Positions 8,481-16,819 of a stretch of DNA of 64,000 nt are shown here, in pieces. The DNA is from Pseudomonas indica NBRC 103045. Its GTDB lineage: Bacteria; Pseudomonadota; Gammaproteobacteria; Pseudomonadales; Pseudomonadaceae. Below the pieces are notes generated by a model. The model saw only the letters and a program-made list of their open reading frames with translations. It was not told the origin of the DNA and did not search any database. The position numbers were made by a program, and so were the translations under genes. The DNA lies in NCBI RefSeq assembly GCF_002091635.1, contig NZ_BDAC01000013.1, positions 1 to 64,000 on the forward strand, in the 5' to 3' direction. Each line of letters starts with the position of its first letter. Position 1 is the stretch's first letter.

Positions 8481-9707
8481 TCACGACAGCCAGAACTGCA
8501 GCAGCGATTTGAACGACAGCACCACGCCGACCGCCGTGGCGATGACTGCCAGGATGCCGAACACCAACATCCAGCGCGGGTGACGGTATTCGGTGCCGAC
8601 GATCTCCACCTTCCGCGAGGCCCAGAGGATGCAGCCCAGGGCCAGCGGCAGGACCAACGCATTGAGCGCGCCGGCCACCACCAGCACCTTTACCGGCTGC
8701 CCGACCAGGCTGTAGATCAGCGTCGAGCAGACGATGAAGGCGATCACCACCCGTTCGTTGTAGCGACGGATGCTGTCATGCAGCGAGTACATGAAGCTGA
8801 CGCTGGTGTAGGCGGCGCCGATCACCGAGGACACCGATGCGGCCAGCAGGACGATGCCGAACATCTTGTAGCCGACGGTGCCCATGGCATGGGAGAACAC
8901 CGAGGCCGCCGGATTGCCCGGGTCCAGGGCAAGTCCTTTGCTGACCACGCCGAGGGTGGCGAGGAACAGGCAGACGCGCACCACGCCGGTGGTCAGGATG
9001 CCGGTGACCGCCGCGCGGGTGACGTGGCCGACATTGTGGATGCCGACGATCCCGGCTTCGACCAGGCGATGCCCACCGGAGAACGAGATATAGCCGCCCA
9101 CCGTGCCGCCGACCAGGGTGACGATGGGGAGCAGGAGAATCAGCGGATCGTCCGGGTCGATGCTGTGCGACAGCGCCTCCAGGAGCGGCGGGTTGGACTG
9201 CAGCATGGCGTAGCCGATCATGCACAACATGATCACGCCGAGCAGTTGCATCACCATGTCCATGATCCGCTTGGCGTTGCGCATCACGAAGATGGCGATC
9301 ACGCCCACGGCGGCAATCAGCGAGCCGAGCACGGGTGGCACGCCGAAGATCACGTTCATCGCCAATCCGGCCCCACCGATATTGCCGATGTTGAAGGCGA
9401 TCCCACCGAGCACGATGAAGGCCGAGATCAGGTGGCCGACTCCGGGCAGTACCCGGTTGGCGACATCCTGGCCGCGCAGGTTGGAGACGCTGATGATGCG
9501 CCAGATATTCAGCTGCGCGCCGATGTCGATCAGCAGCGAGATGAGGATCGCGAAGGCGAAGCTGGCCAGGTATTTCTCGGTGAACAGCGATGTCTGGGTC
9601 AGGAAGGCCGGGCCGATCGATGAGGTCGCCATGATGAAAATGGCGCCGCGCAGGACGCTGCGCTGGGATGCCGGGGGAGCGCTGTAGGGAGCGGAGATGG
9701 GTTGCAT
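8481..9707 (-). CDS. NRAMP-superfamily transporter (YcsG-like) of the 5-oxoprolinase cluster
   Basis: This is an integral membrane protein of about 408 aa with about eleven hydrophobic segments. It resembles NRAMP transporters overall, and B. subtilis YcsG, which sits beside ycsF/kipI/kipA, is the closest context match. In TM1 the canonical DPGN metal-site motif is not visible: the segment reads GPAFLTQTSLFTEKY. In the TM6 region the MPH-type motif is replaced by SFSGGHRLVEAG. The start ATG 9707 follows AAGGTG; the frame upstream is open but unconvincing. Being last in the pxp operon suggests import of 5-oxoproline or a related compound rather than a metal. That is inference. Confidence 0.82.
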   Translation of the reverse strand: MQPISAPYSAPPASQRSVLRGAIFIMATSSIGPAFLTQTSLFTEKYLASFAFAILISLLIDIGAQLNIWRIISVSNLRGQDVANRVLPGVGHLISAFIVLGGIAFNIGNIGGAGLAMNVIFGVPPVLGSLIAAVGVIAIFVMRNAKRIMDMVMQLLGVIMLCMIGYAMLQSNPPLLEALSHSIDPDDPLILLLPIVTLVGGTVGGYISFSGGHRLVEAGIVGIHNVGHVTRAAVTGILTTGVVRVCLFLATLGVVSKGLALDPGNPAASVFSHAMGTVGYKMFGIVLLAASVSSVIGAAYTSVSFMYSLHDSIRRYNERVVIAFIVCSTLIYSLVGQPVKVLVVAGALNALVLPLALGCILWASRKVEIVGTEYRHPRWMLVFGILAVIATAVGVVLSFKSLLQFWLS

Positions 9708-9824
9708 GTTGCACCTTCTATTTTTCTTGGCGTTAGGGGCAGGTATGTGTTTTGCCGGGCAGGCCCGGCGGGAATGCAACAGCTGAACGCGTGAGCGTTT
9801 CTTTCTTGTTGTTCGATTCGTTGG

Positions 9825-10736
9825 TCAGGTCGCTCCGAGCCAGCGGCGGTGCTGGCGTTGAGCGATATCCAGCCCGACCGGTGTCAGCCGTAGCCGGGTG
9901 CCGGGCAGGCACTGGGCCAGGCGTGCCACCGAGAGAGGCGTCAGCGCGCCGAGGCGCGGGTAGCCGCCGATGGTCTGCCGGTCGTTGAGCAGCACGATGG
10001 GCTGGCCGTCGGCCGGCACCTGGAGGGCGCCCAGCGGGACGCCTTCCGAGATCATCGACCGCCGCGTGCAGCGTAGCTCCGGCCCGAGCAGGCGGACGCC
10101 CATCCGGTCTGCCCGGGCGTCCACTTCCCAGTCGCTGTTGAAGGCGTCGAACAGGCTCTGTCCGGTGAAGTCGCCGATCTGCGCGCCCAGCACCACGGAC
10201 AGCGGCGCTGGCGAACCGAAGTCGGGAATCTGCGCGGCGGGCAACTCGCGGGGCGAGGGTGAAACGCCGGGCCAGTTCAGGCGATCGCCTTCGGCCAACG
10301 GTCGGCCGTCGCCGCGCAGGCCGCCCAGCCCTTCGCGCAGGACGCTGGAACAACTGCCCAGCATAGTCGGCGCTTCGAAGCCGCCGGGTGCGGCCAGGTA
10401 GGCGCGCACACCCTGACGCGGTTGGGCGAAGCGCAGGCGCTGCCCCTTGTGCAGGCGAAAGCTGCGCCAAGGGCGCAGCGGCTCGCCGTCGATAGTGGCG
10501 TCCAGATCGGCACCGCACAGGGCGAGGCAGACATCGCTTTCCGCTACCAACGTGAGTCCACCGAAGGTGATTTCGATGGCCGCAGCCTGGCGAGGATTGC
10601 CGAGCAGCGCGTTGGCCAGTCCGTGGGAGATCCAATCCGCCGCGCCGCCCTGGGTCACGCCCAGATGACGCACGCCATGACGGCCACCGTCCTGGAGCGT
10701 GGCGAGCGTGCCGCCGTGTTCGATCAGCAGGCTCAT
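9825..10736 (-). CDS. pxpC: 5-oxoprolinase subunit PxpC (KipA family)
   Basis: This is a 303 aa protein of the biotin-dependent carboxyltransferase-like/KipA family. GGTLATLQDGGRHGVRHLGV at the N terminus and GGAADWISHGLANALLGN are diagnostic. With PxpA and PxpB it forms the bacterial ATP-dependent 5-oxoprolinase that opens pyroglutamate to glutamate. Its start codon overlaps the pxpB stop as ATGA, so translation is probably coupled. The older name KipA refers to a sporulation kinase antagonist in Bacillus; here the three-gene set argues for oxoprolinase. Confidence 0.93.
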   Translation of the reverse strand: MSLLIEHGGTLATLQDGGRHGVRHLGVTQGGAADWISHGLANALLGNPRQAAAIEITFGGLTLVAESDVCLALCGADLDATIDGEPLRPWRSFRLHKGQRLRFAQPRQGVRAYLAAPGGFEAPTMLGSCSSVLREGLGGLRGDGRPLAEGDRLNWPGVSPSPRELPAAQIPDFGSPAPLSVVLGAQIGDFTGQSLFDAFNSDWEVDARADRMGVRLLGPELRCTRRSMISEGVPLGALQVPADGQPIVLLNDRQTIGGYPRLGALTPLSVARLAQCLPGTRLRLTPVGLDIAQRQHRRWLGAT

Positions 10737-11431
10737 CGCGTCACCTCGAAAGGCGTGTCATCGCCGCCGAGGCGGATGAATTCCGCGCGGTCCACCGGCA
10801 TGAAGCGTACGCGGTCGCCGGGTTGGAGCAGGCTGCCGTCGGCGGGGTCGAACAGGCGCAGCGGAGAGCGGCCGATCAGGTTCCAGCCGCCGGGGGACGC
10901 TTGTGGATAAATCGCTGTCTGGCGATCGGCGATGCCCAGGCTGCCGGCCGGTACGCGTTTGCGCGGAGTGCTCAGGCGCGGCGTGGCGAGGATAGGTTCG
11001 ACCAACCCCATGAAGGCGAAGCCGGGGGCGAATCCGAGGGCGAACACCTGGTAGCTCTGCCGGCAGTGGGTTTCGATCACCCCTGCGACGCTAAGACCGC
11101 TGCGTTCGGCGAGCGTCTCCAGTTCCGGGCTGACGCGGCGGTCGTACCACACCGGCACGTCATGGCAGCGGCCTGCGTCGCCCGCTTCCGGCGTCAACCC
11201 TTCCAGGGCTTCGTCGATCAGCGTACGGGCACGGCGGTCGTCCAGTTGCAGGAGGTCGTATTGCACCAGCAGCGTGGTGTAGGACGGCACCAGATCCGTC
11301 AGTGCCGCGCCGAAGGCCTGGCGCAGACGCTTCGCCGCTGCCAGCATCCAGGGCATGTGCGCCTCGTCGATGCTGTCGAACAGCCGCAGTATCAGGCTAT
11401 CGATGCCCACCACTTCGATGCGCGGCGTCAT
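10733..11431 (-). CDS. pxpB: 5-oxoprolinase subunit PxpB (KipI family)
   Basis: This gene encodes 232 aa of the KipI/allophanate-hydrolase-subunit-1 family. Motifs seen: [10 protein letters not shown] near residue 60, [17 protein letters not shown] and [22 protein letters not shown], followed by [17 protein letters not shown]. It partners PxpC in the ATP-using carboxyltransferase-like half of 5-oxoprolinase. The open frame runs far upstream, but ATG 11431 overlaps the pxpA stop as ATGA and begins the family sequence. Confidence 0.93.
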   Translation of the reverse strand: MTPRIEVVGIDSLILRLFDSIDEAHMPWMLAAAKRLRQAFGAALTDLVPSYTTLLVQYDLLQLDDRRARTLIDEALEGLTPEAGDAGRCHDVPVWYDRRVSPELETLAERSGLSVAGVIETHCRQSYQVFALGFAPGFAFMGLVEPILATPRLSTPRKRVPAGSLGIADRQTAIYPQASPGGWNLIGRSPLRLFDPADGSLLQPGDRVRFMPVDRAEFIRLGGDDTPFEVTR

Positions 11432-12177
11432 GCCGGCAGGCCCTGCAGCGCTTCGCGAATGCGCTGGACCGCGGCGACCGAGCCGGCGTTGTCGCCGTGT
11501 ACGCACAGGGTGTCGGCTCGCAACGGCAGCGTGCTGCCGTCGCTGGCGACCAGCGGTTCGCCACGGGCCAGGGCGAGGGCCTGGGCGGCGATGGTCTCGG
11601 CGTCGTGATGGACCGCGCCGGGTTGCGTACGCGAGACCAGTCGGCCCGCGCTGTCGTAGGCGCGGTCGGCGAACACCTCGAACCAGGGGGTGATCCCGAT
11701 CTCCCTGGCCAGCGACTCGGCGACGGTGTTGTCGCGGGTGGACATCAGCATCAGCGGGAGCTGCCGGTCGTAGGCGGCGATGGCGCGCATCACGGCACGC
11801 AGCAGGTCCGGGTTGCGCATCATGTCGTTGTAGAGCGCGCCGTGGGGCTTCAGGTAGCTCACCCGGCTGCCCTCGACACGGCAGATGCCGTCCAGCGCGC
11901 CGATCTGGTAGAGCAGCATGTTTTCCACTTCTTCCGGAGAGCAGGCCATGGAACGGCGGCCGAAGCCGACCAGGTCGGGGTAGGCAGGGTGGGCGCCGAT
12001 GCGTACGCCATGGGCCACCGCCAGGGCGACGGTGCGGCGCATGGTGACCGGGTCCGACGCGTGGAAGCCGCAGGCGATGTTGGCGCAATCGATGAAGGGC
12101 ATTACCTCGGCATCAAGGCCCATGCGCCAGGCGCCGAAGCTTTCGCCGATGTCGCAGTTCAGGAGCAGGCGGCTCAT
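11428..12177 (-). CDS. pxpA: 5-oxoprolinase subunit PxpA (LamB/YcsF family)
   Basis: This is a 249 aa TIM-barrel-like protein of the LamB/YcsF family. The N terminus [14 protein letters not shown], then [16 protein letters not shown] and [20 protein letters not shown], are the family signature with the conserved Asp and His residues. It is the first gene of the operon pxpA-pxpB-pxpC-transporter, all joined by four-base overlaps except the last. Its upstream region is shared with the divergent regulator at 12382. Confidence 0.95.
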   Translation of the reverse strand: MSRLLLNCDIGESFGAWRMGLDAEVMPFIDCANIACGFHASDPVTMRRTVALAVAHGVRIGAHPAYPDLVGFGRRSMACSPEEVENMLLYQIGALDGICRVEGSRVSYLKPHGALYNDMMRNPDLLRAVMRAIAAYDRQLPLMLMSTRDNTVAESLAREIGITPWFEVFADRAYDSAGRLVSRTQPGAVHHDAETIAAQALALARGEPLVASDGSTLPLRADTLCVHGDNAGSVAAVQRIREALQGLPA

Positions 12178-12248
12178 CGCGGATCCTCTCGTTGTTATCG
12201 GTACCCCAGGAGAGGGGCGGAATCTCTATGACAAAACGATGATAAAGT

Positions 12249-12279
12249 ATCGATAAAATATCAATATGTTTTTATCGAT
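12249..12279. promoter_or_regulatory. Perfect inverted repeat between pxpA and its divergent regulator
   Basis: ATCGATAAAA at 12249-12258 is repeated inverted as TTTTATCGAT at 12270-12279. The arm centres are 21 bases apart, two helical turns. It lies in an AT-rich patch within an otherwise GC-rich region, between divergent genes, as expected for an operator bound by a dimeric winged-helix regulator. Confidence 0.65.
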
Positions 12280-12381
12280 TCTTCCGTCCGCTCGTCGTCC
12301 GTCGTTTTCCGCTTTCCTGTATGCTTGCCGACCAAACCCATGCCGCCCGGTTCCGACGAGCCGGCATCGCCGCATACAGTC

Positions 12382-12921
12382 ATGGATCGCAAGATGGTTG
12401 ACGCCAAATCCTCCCGTCCGTTGCGCTCGCCCATCGTGGCGTCGGCGCACCTCGCCGCGCAGTCCCAGGAACTCTCCGAACTCGAATTCGGCATCATCAT
12501 CGCCAGCCATGCCTTCCTGCGCTGGATGGAGCGCTGCATGAAGGCCGCCGGCGAGGTGGAAATGAACGCGCTGGACGTGATGGTGCTGCACAGCCTGACC
12601 AGCCGGGACCGCGCCAAGCGTCAGGCGGATATCTGCCTGCTGCTCAATATCGAAGACACCCACACGGTGACCTACGCGCTGAAGAAACTGGCCAAGCTCG
12701 GCTTGGTGGAAGGCGAGAAGCAGGGCAAGGAAATGTTCTACCGCACCACCGACAAAGGTCGGCAGCTTTGTCAGGAGTACGCCGACATCCGCCGCGAATG
12801 CCTGATCGCATCGTTCGAGAACCTGAATGTCGACCCGGAGGAAATCCACCGTCTGGCCGGCATGCTGCGGGCCATGTCCGGGCTGTACGACCAGGCGGCG
12901 CGTGCCGCGACGTCGCTCTGA
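12382..12921 (+). CDS. Winged-helix (MarR-type) transcriptional regulator
   Basis: This gene encodes about 179 aa. Residues about 55-125 look like a winged helix-turn-helix: MNALDVMVLHSL, then RAKRQADICLLLNIEDTHTV and YALKKLAKLGLVEGEKQGKE, as in MarR-type regulators. A C-terminal helical part probably dimerises. Starts at 12325 (TTG), 12340, 12382 and 12394 are all in frame; none has a strong ribosome site, so the N terminus is uncertain. It is divergent from pxpABC, with the inverted repeat at 12249-12279 between them, suggesting control of 5-oxoproline use. The ligand is unknown. Confidence 0.8.
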   Translation: MDRKMVDAKSSRPLRSPIVASAHLAAQSQELSELEFGIIIASHAFLRWMERCMKAAGEVEMNALDVMVLHSLTSRDRAKRQADICLLLNIEDTHTVTYALKKLAKLGLVEGEKQGKEMFYRTTDKGRQLCQEYADIRRECLIASFENLNVDPEEIHRLAGMLRAMSGLYDQAARAATSL

Positions 12922-12978
12922 GGCGGTCGTCCGCCGCCGCCTTTTCCGCTTTCCCGAATCCGACCGAGTTTTTTCGCG

Positions 12979-14694
12979 ATGCGTATCGAACCCCGCCCGC
13001 TGCCCGACACCTTGCCCGACCTGGGCGATCTGCCGCCGCTGCTGACCCGCCTGTACGCAGCGCGTGGCGTGCAAACCGCCGCCGAACTGGACAAGAGCCT
13101 GGCGCGCCTGATCCCGTACCAGCAGCTCAAGGGCATCGATGCAGCGGTCGCCCTGCTGGCGCGCGCCCTGGAGGACCGTCAGCGCATCCTCTTCGTCGGC
13201 GACTTCGATGCCGACGGCGCCACCGCCAGTTGCGTCGGTGTGCTCGGCTTGCGTCAGCTCGGTGCCGCCCACGTCGATTACCTGGTGCCGAACCGTTTCG
13301 AATATGGCTACGGCCTGACGCCGGAAATCGTCGCCGTCGCCCTGGAGCGCCAGCCGAACCTGCTGGTGACCGTGGACAATGGCATCTCCAGTGTCGAGGG
13401 GGTGGCCGCGGCCAAGGCTGCCGGGCTCGCCGTGCTGGTCACCGATCACCATTTGCCGGGGCCGGAGCTGCCGGCCGCGGATGCCATCGTCAACCCGAAC
13501 CAGCCGGAGTGCCAGTTCCCCAGCAAGTGCATCGCCGGGGTCGGGGTGATCTTCTACGTGCTGCTGGCGCTGCGGGCTCACTTGCGCGAGCGGGGCTGGT
13601 TCGAGCGACGAGGGATCAAGGAACCGAACCTGGGTGAACTGCTCGATCTGGTCGCCCTCGGCAGCGTGGCCGACGTGGTGCCGTTGGACGCCAACAACCG
13701 CATCCTGGTCCACCAGGGCTTGGCGCGCATCCGCGCCGGGCGGGCGCGGCCGGGGCTGCGGGCAATCCTCGAAGTGGCCGGGCGAGACCACCGGCGAATC
13801 ACCTCCACCGATCTCGGCTTCATCCTCGGCCCGCGCCTCAACGCCGCGGGGCGCCTGGACGACATGTCCCTCGGCATCGAGTGCCTGCTCTGCGAGGACG
13901 AGGCCCAGGCCCGCGACATGGCGGTGCAGCTCGATCAGCTCAACCAGGACCGCAAGGCCATCGAGCAGGGCATGCAGCGCGAGGCCCTGGCCCAGCTCAA
14001 GGACCTGCCGCTGGAAGACCTGCCGTTCGGCCTGTGCCTGTTCGACCCGGATTGGCACCAGGGGGTGATCGGCATCCTCGCCTCGCGCCTGAAGGAGCGC
14101 TACCACCGGCCGACCATCGCCTTCGCCGATGCCGGCGACGGCCTGCTCAAGGGCTCCGCCCGCTCGGTGCCGGGGCTGCACATCCGCGATGCGCTGGACG
14201 CGGTGGCGGCGAAGCATCCCGGCTTGATCAGCAAGTTCGGCGGGCACGCCATGGCCGCCGGCCTGTCGTTGCCGCAGGAAAACTTCGGCGCTTTCGCCGC
14301 GGCCTTCGATGCCGAGGTGCGTCGCCAGCTCTGCGAGGACGACCTCACCGGGCGGCTGCTCTCGGATGGGCAACTGAGCGTCGAAGAATTCCACCTGGAG
14401 CTGGCCCGCGCACTGCGCAACGCCGGGCCTTGGGGACAGCATTTCCCCGAGCCGCTGTTCCATGGGGTGTTCCAACTGGTCCAGCAGCGGTTGGTCGGTG
14501 AGCGCCACTTGAAGATGGTGCTGCGCAGCGAGTGCGGCTCCACCCAGTTGGATGGCATCGCTTTCAACATCGACCGTGAGCAATGGCCCAACCCGACCGT
14601 GCGCTGGGTCGAGCTGGCCTACAAGCTGGACGTCAATGAATACCGCGGCCAGGAAAGCGTGCAGTTGCTGATCGCGCACATCGCGCCACGCTGA
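12979..14694 (+). CDS. recJ: Single-stranded-DNA-specific exonuclease RecJ
   Basis: RecJ is a 5'-3' ssDNA exonuclease of recombination and mismatch repair. The protein is 571 aa. DHH-superfamily motifs are complete: DFDADGATAS (about 75), VTVDNGISS (about 130), VLVTDHHLPGPE (about 155) and LVALGSVADVVPL (about 225). The DHHA1 region carries SKFGGHAMAAGLSL and a C-terminal OB-like domain follows. It lies 57 bases after the regulator. Confidence 0.96.
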   Translation: MRIEPRPLPDTLPDLGDLPPLLTRLYAARGVQTAAELDKSLARLIPYQQLKGIDAAVALLARALEDRQRILFVGDFDADGATASCVGVLGLRQLGAAHVDYLVPNRFEYGYGLTPEIVAVALERQPNLLVTVDNGISSVEGVAAAKAAGLAVLVTDHHLPGPELPAADAIVNPNQPECQFPSKCIAGVGVIFYVLLALRAHLRERGWFERRGIKEPNLGELLDLVALGSVADVVPLDANNRILVHQGLARIRAGRARPGLRAILEVAGRDHRRITSTDLGFILGPRLNAAGRLDDMSLGIECLLCEDEAQARDMAVQLDQLNQDRKAIEQGMQREALAQLKDLPLEDLPFGLCLFDPDWHQGVIGILASRLKERYHRPTIAFADAGDGLLKGSARSVPGLHIRDALDAVAAKHPGLISKFGGHAMAAGLSLPQENFGAFAAAFDAEVRRQLCEDDLTGRLLSDGQLSVEEFHLELARALRNAGPWGQHFPEPLFHGVFQLVQQRLVGERHLKMVLRSECGSTQLDGIAFNIDREQWPNPTVRWVELAYKLDVNEYRGQESVQLLIAHIAPR

Positions 14695-14785
14695 GCCCTG
14701 GGCTGGGGCGGCTATCCTTCGGCATGAACCGACCCGTGCCAGGCGGGTCCAGATCACATCCGTCCCGTGTTCTGCCGAGGTGACC

Positions 14786-15895
14786 ATGACCAAGCTGTTC
14801 GAACCCTACACCCTGCGCGGGCTGACCCTGCCCAACCGCATCGCTGTCTCGCCCATGTGCCAGTACTCGGCCAAGCTCGGCATGGCCAACGACTGGCACT
14901 TGGTGCACCTGGGCAGCCGCGCGGTGGGTGGTGCCGGTCTGGTGATCGTCGAAGCCACGGCCGTGACGGCCGAGGGTCGGATCACCGCCGAGGACTTGGG
15001 TATCTGGTCCGACGAGCATGTCGAGCCGCTGCGGCGGATCACCCGCTTCATCGAGGCCCAGGGCGCGGTCGCCGGCGTCCAGTTGGCCCATGCCGGGCGC
15101 AAGGCCAGCACTTGGCAACCCTGGCTCGGCCGGCATGGCAGTGTCCCCATCGGCGCCGGCGGTTGGACCCCGGTGGGGCCATCGACCATCGCCTTCGACC
15201 CGGAGCATGCCGTGCCCACGGCCTTGGATGAGGCGGGCATCGCCCGGGTGATCCAGGCCTTTGTCGAGGCCGCCGAGCGATCCCTGGCCGCCGGCTTCAA
15301 GGTGGCCGAGGTGCACGCCGCCCACGGTTATCTGTTGCACCAGTTCCTCTCGCCCCTGTCGAACCAGCGGCGCGATGCCTATGGCGGTTCCTTCGACAAC
15401 CGCATTCGCCTGTTGCTGCAGGTGACCGAGGCGGTGCGCGGTGTTTGGCCGGACGACCTGCCGTTGTTCGTGCGCCTCTCCGCCACCGACTGGGTGGAGG
15501 ATGGCTGGAACCCGGACGAAACCGTCGAACTGGCGCGGCGCCTGAAAGCCTTGGGCGTCGATTTGATCGACGTGTCGTCGGGCGGGACCGCGGTCAACGC
15601 GGAGATTCCCACCGGCCCCGGTTACCAGACCCAGTTCGCCGAACGGGTACGCCGCGAGGCCGGCATCGCCAGCGGGACGGTGGGCATGATCACCGAGCCG
15701 GTGCAGGCCGAGCACATCCTGCGTACGGGCCAGGCCGACCTGATCCTGCTGGCCCGCGAACTGCTGCGCGATCCCTATTGGCCTTTGCATGCCGCCGACG
15801 AGCTGGGCGACCGCTCGGTACCCTGGCCGGCGCAGTACGCGCGGGCGGCGCACCGCGACACGCCGATCCGCAAGGTGCTAATCAGCTACGACTGA
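14786..15895 (+). CDS. Old Yellow Enzyme family FMN oxidoreductase (YqjM/XenA class)
   Basis: This is a 369 aa FMN-dependent NADPH ene-reductase. The N-terminal LFEPYTLRGLTLPNRI and MCQYS, with Cys25, mark the YqjM/XenA class, in which this cysteine tunes the flavin. QLAHAGRKAST and VHAAHGYLLHQFLSP carry the substrate-binding histidines, and DAYGGSFDNR is conserved. Likely substrates are alpha,beta-unsaturated carbonyls or nitro compounds; the physiological one is unknown. GTG 14780 is in frame, but GAGG fits ATG 14786 and that start puts the cysteine at 25 as in relatives. Confidence 0.92.
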   Translation: MTKLFEPYTLRGLTLPNRIAVSPMCQYSAKLGMANDWHLVHLGSRAVGGAGLVIVEATAVTAEGRITAEDLGIWSDEHVEPLRRITRFIEAQGAVAGVQLAHAGRKASTWQPWLGRHGSVPIGAGGWTPVGPSTIAFDPEHAVPTALDEAGIARVIQAFVEAAERSLAAGFKVAEVHAAHGYLLHQFLSPLSNQRRDAYGGSFDNRIRLLLQVTEAVRGVWPDDLPLFVRLSATDWVEDGWNPDETVELARRLKALGVDLIDVSSGGTAVNAEIPTGPGYQTQFAERVRREAGIASGTVGMITEPVQAEHILRTGQADLILLARELLRDPYWPLHAADELGDRSVPWPAQYARAAHRDTPIRKVLISYD

Positions 15896-15988
15896 GCGTG
15901 ACGCAACATCTGGAAGCACTCCCGAGAACCGCCGTATCGTCTCCGGCCTTACGCTGATGCGCTCAACCGAAAACCCTGGGAGGTGTCC

Positions 15989-16690
15989 ATGAATACCAGC
16001 GGTCTGCTCGACCAACTGCTCAAGTCGGGCCAGGAAATGCTTCAGAAGAAAGGAAACGGCGGCGCACTCGGCAAGTCGGGTGGATTCAATACCGATGCCC
16101 TCGGCGGGCTGCTGTCCGGTGCCGGCGGCGGTGCCCTGGCGGCCGGTGCGCTGGGCTTGCTGATGGGTAACAAGCGGGCGCGCAAGATGGGCGGCAAGGT
16201 CATCACCTACGGCGGTCTGGCGGCGCTCGGTGTGCTGGCCTACAAGGCCTACAGCAACTGGCAGTCGCAGCAGGCGGCGGCACCCCAGGCTACGCCGCAG
16301 ACTATCGACCGCCTGCCGGCGCCGCAGGTCGAGGCACACAGCGAGGCCATTCTCAAGGCGCTGGTGGCGGCGGCCAAATCCGACGGCCACGTGGATACCC
16401 GCGAACGCGAGCTGATCGAAGGCGAACTGGCCAAGCTGACCCAGGACCAGCAACTGCAGCAGTGGCTGGATGTGGAGCTGAACAAGCCGCTCGATCCGGC
16501 CGAAGTGGCCCGCGCCGCCCGCACCCCGGAGATGGCGGCGGAGATGTACTTGGCCAGCGTGCTGATCGTGGACGAGGAGCATTTCATGGAACGCGCCTAC
16601 CTTGACGAGCTGGCCCGCCAACTGAAGCTCGACCCGGCGCTGAAGGCCGAGCTGGAAGCCCAGGTGAAGCAGGCCCAGGCTGGCGTCTGA
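15989..16690 (+). CDS. DUF533/TerB-like inner membrane protein
   Basis: This gene encodes 233 aa. The N-terminal part is Gly/Ala-rich with a hydrophobic stretch (GGALAAGALGLLMGNK, then TYGGLAALGVLAYKAY). The C-terminal 120 residues are helical and TerB-like (ILKALVAAAKSDGHVDTRER and VLIVDEEHFMERAYLDELAR), which matches E. coli YebE and the DUF533 family. TerB-like folds bind metal in tellurite-resistance systems, but no other ter gene is nearby. GGGAGG stands ahead of ATG 15989; a GTG six bases upstream is less likely. Confidence 0.85.
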   Translation: MNTSGLLDQLLKSGQEMLQKKGNGGALGKSGGFNTDALGGLLSGAGGGALAAGALGLLMGNKRARKMGGKVITYGGLAALGVLAYKAYSNWQSQQAAAPQATPQTIDRLPAPQVEAHSEAILKALVAAAKSDGHVDTRERELIEGELAKLTQDQQLQQWLDVELNKPLDPAEVARAARTPEMAAEMYLASVLIVDEEHFMERAYLDELARQLKLDPALKAELEAQVKQAQAGV

Positions 16691-16819
16691 CGGCCTCGTC
16701 CGAACCCGGCGCCGGCCTTTGCCGCGTCGGGTGCCGTTCGCGGACCAAACGCAGGCCATTCCCTATTCGTTCGTCAACGGCTAGGTTTTCCCGACAAGAA
16801 CAAGACAAGGGAGAGTGCG

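Noticed and set aside
12226-14793. 855-codon open frame on the minus strand
   Set aside because: It is antisense to recJ and the regulator, both with full family motifs. Its translation is Arg/Gln/His-rich low-complexity typical of GC-rich shadow frames.
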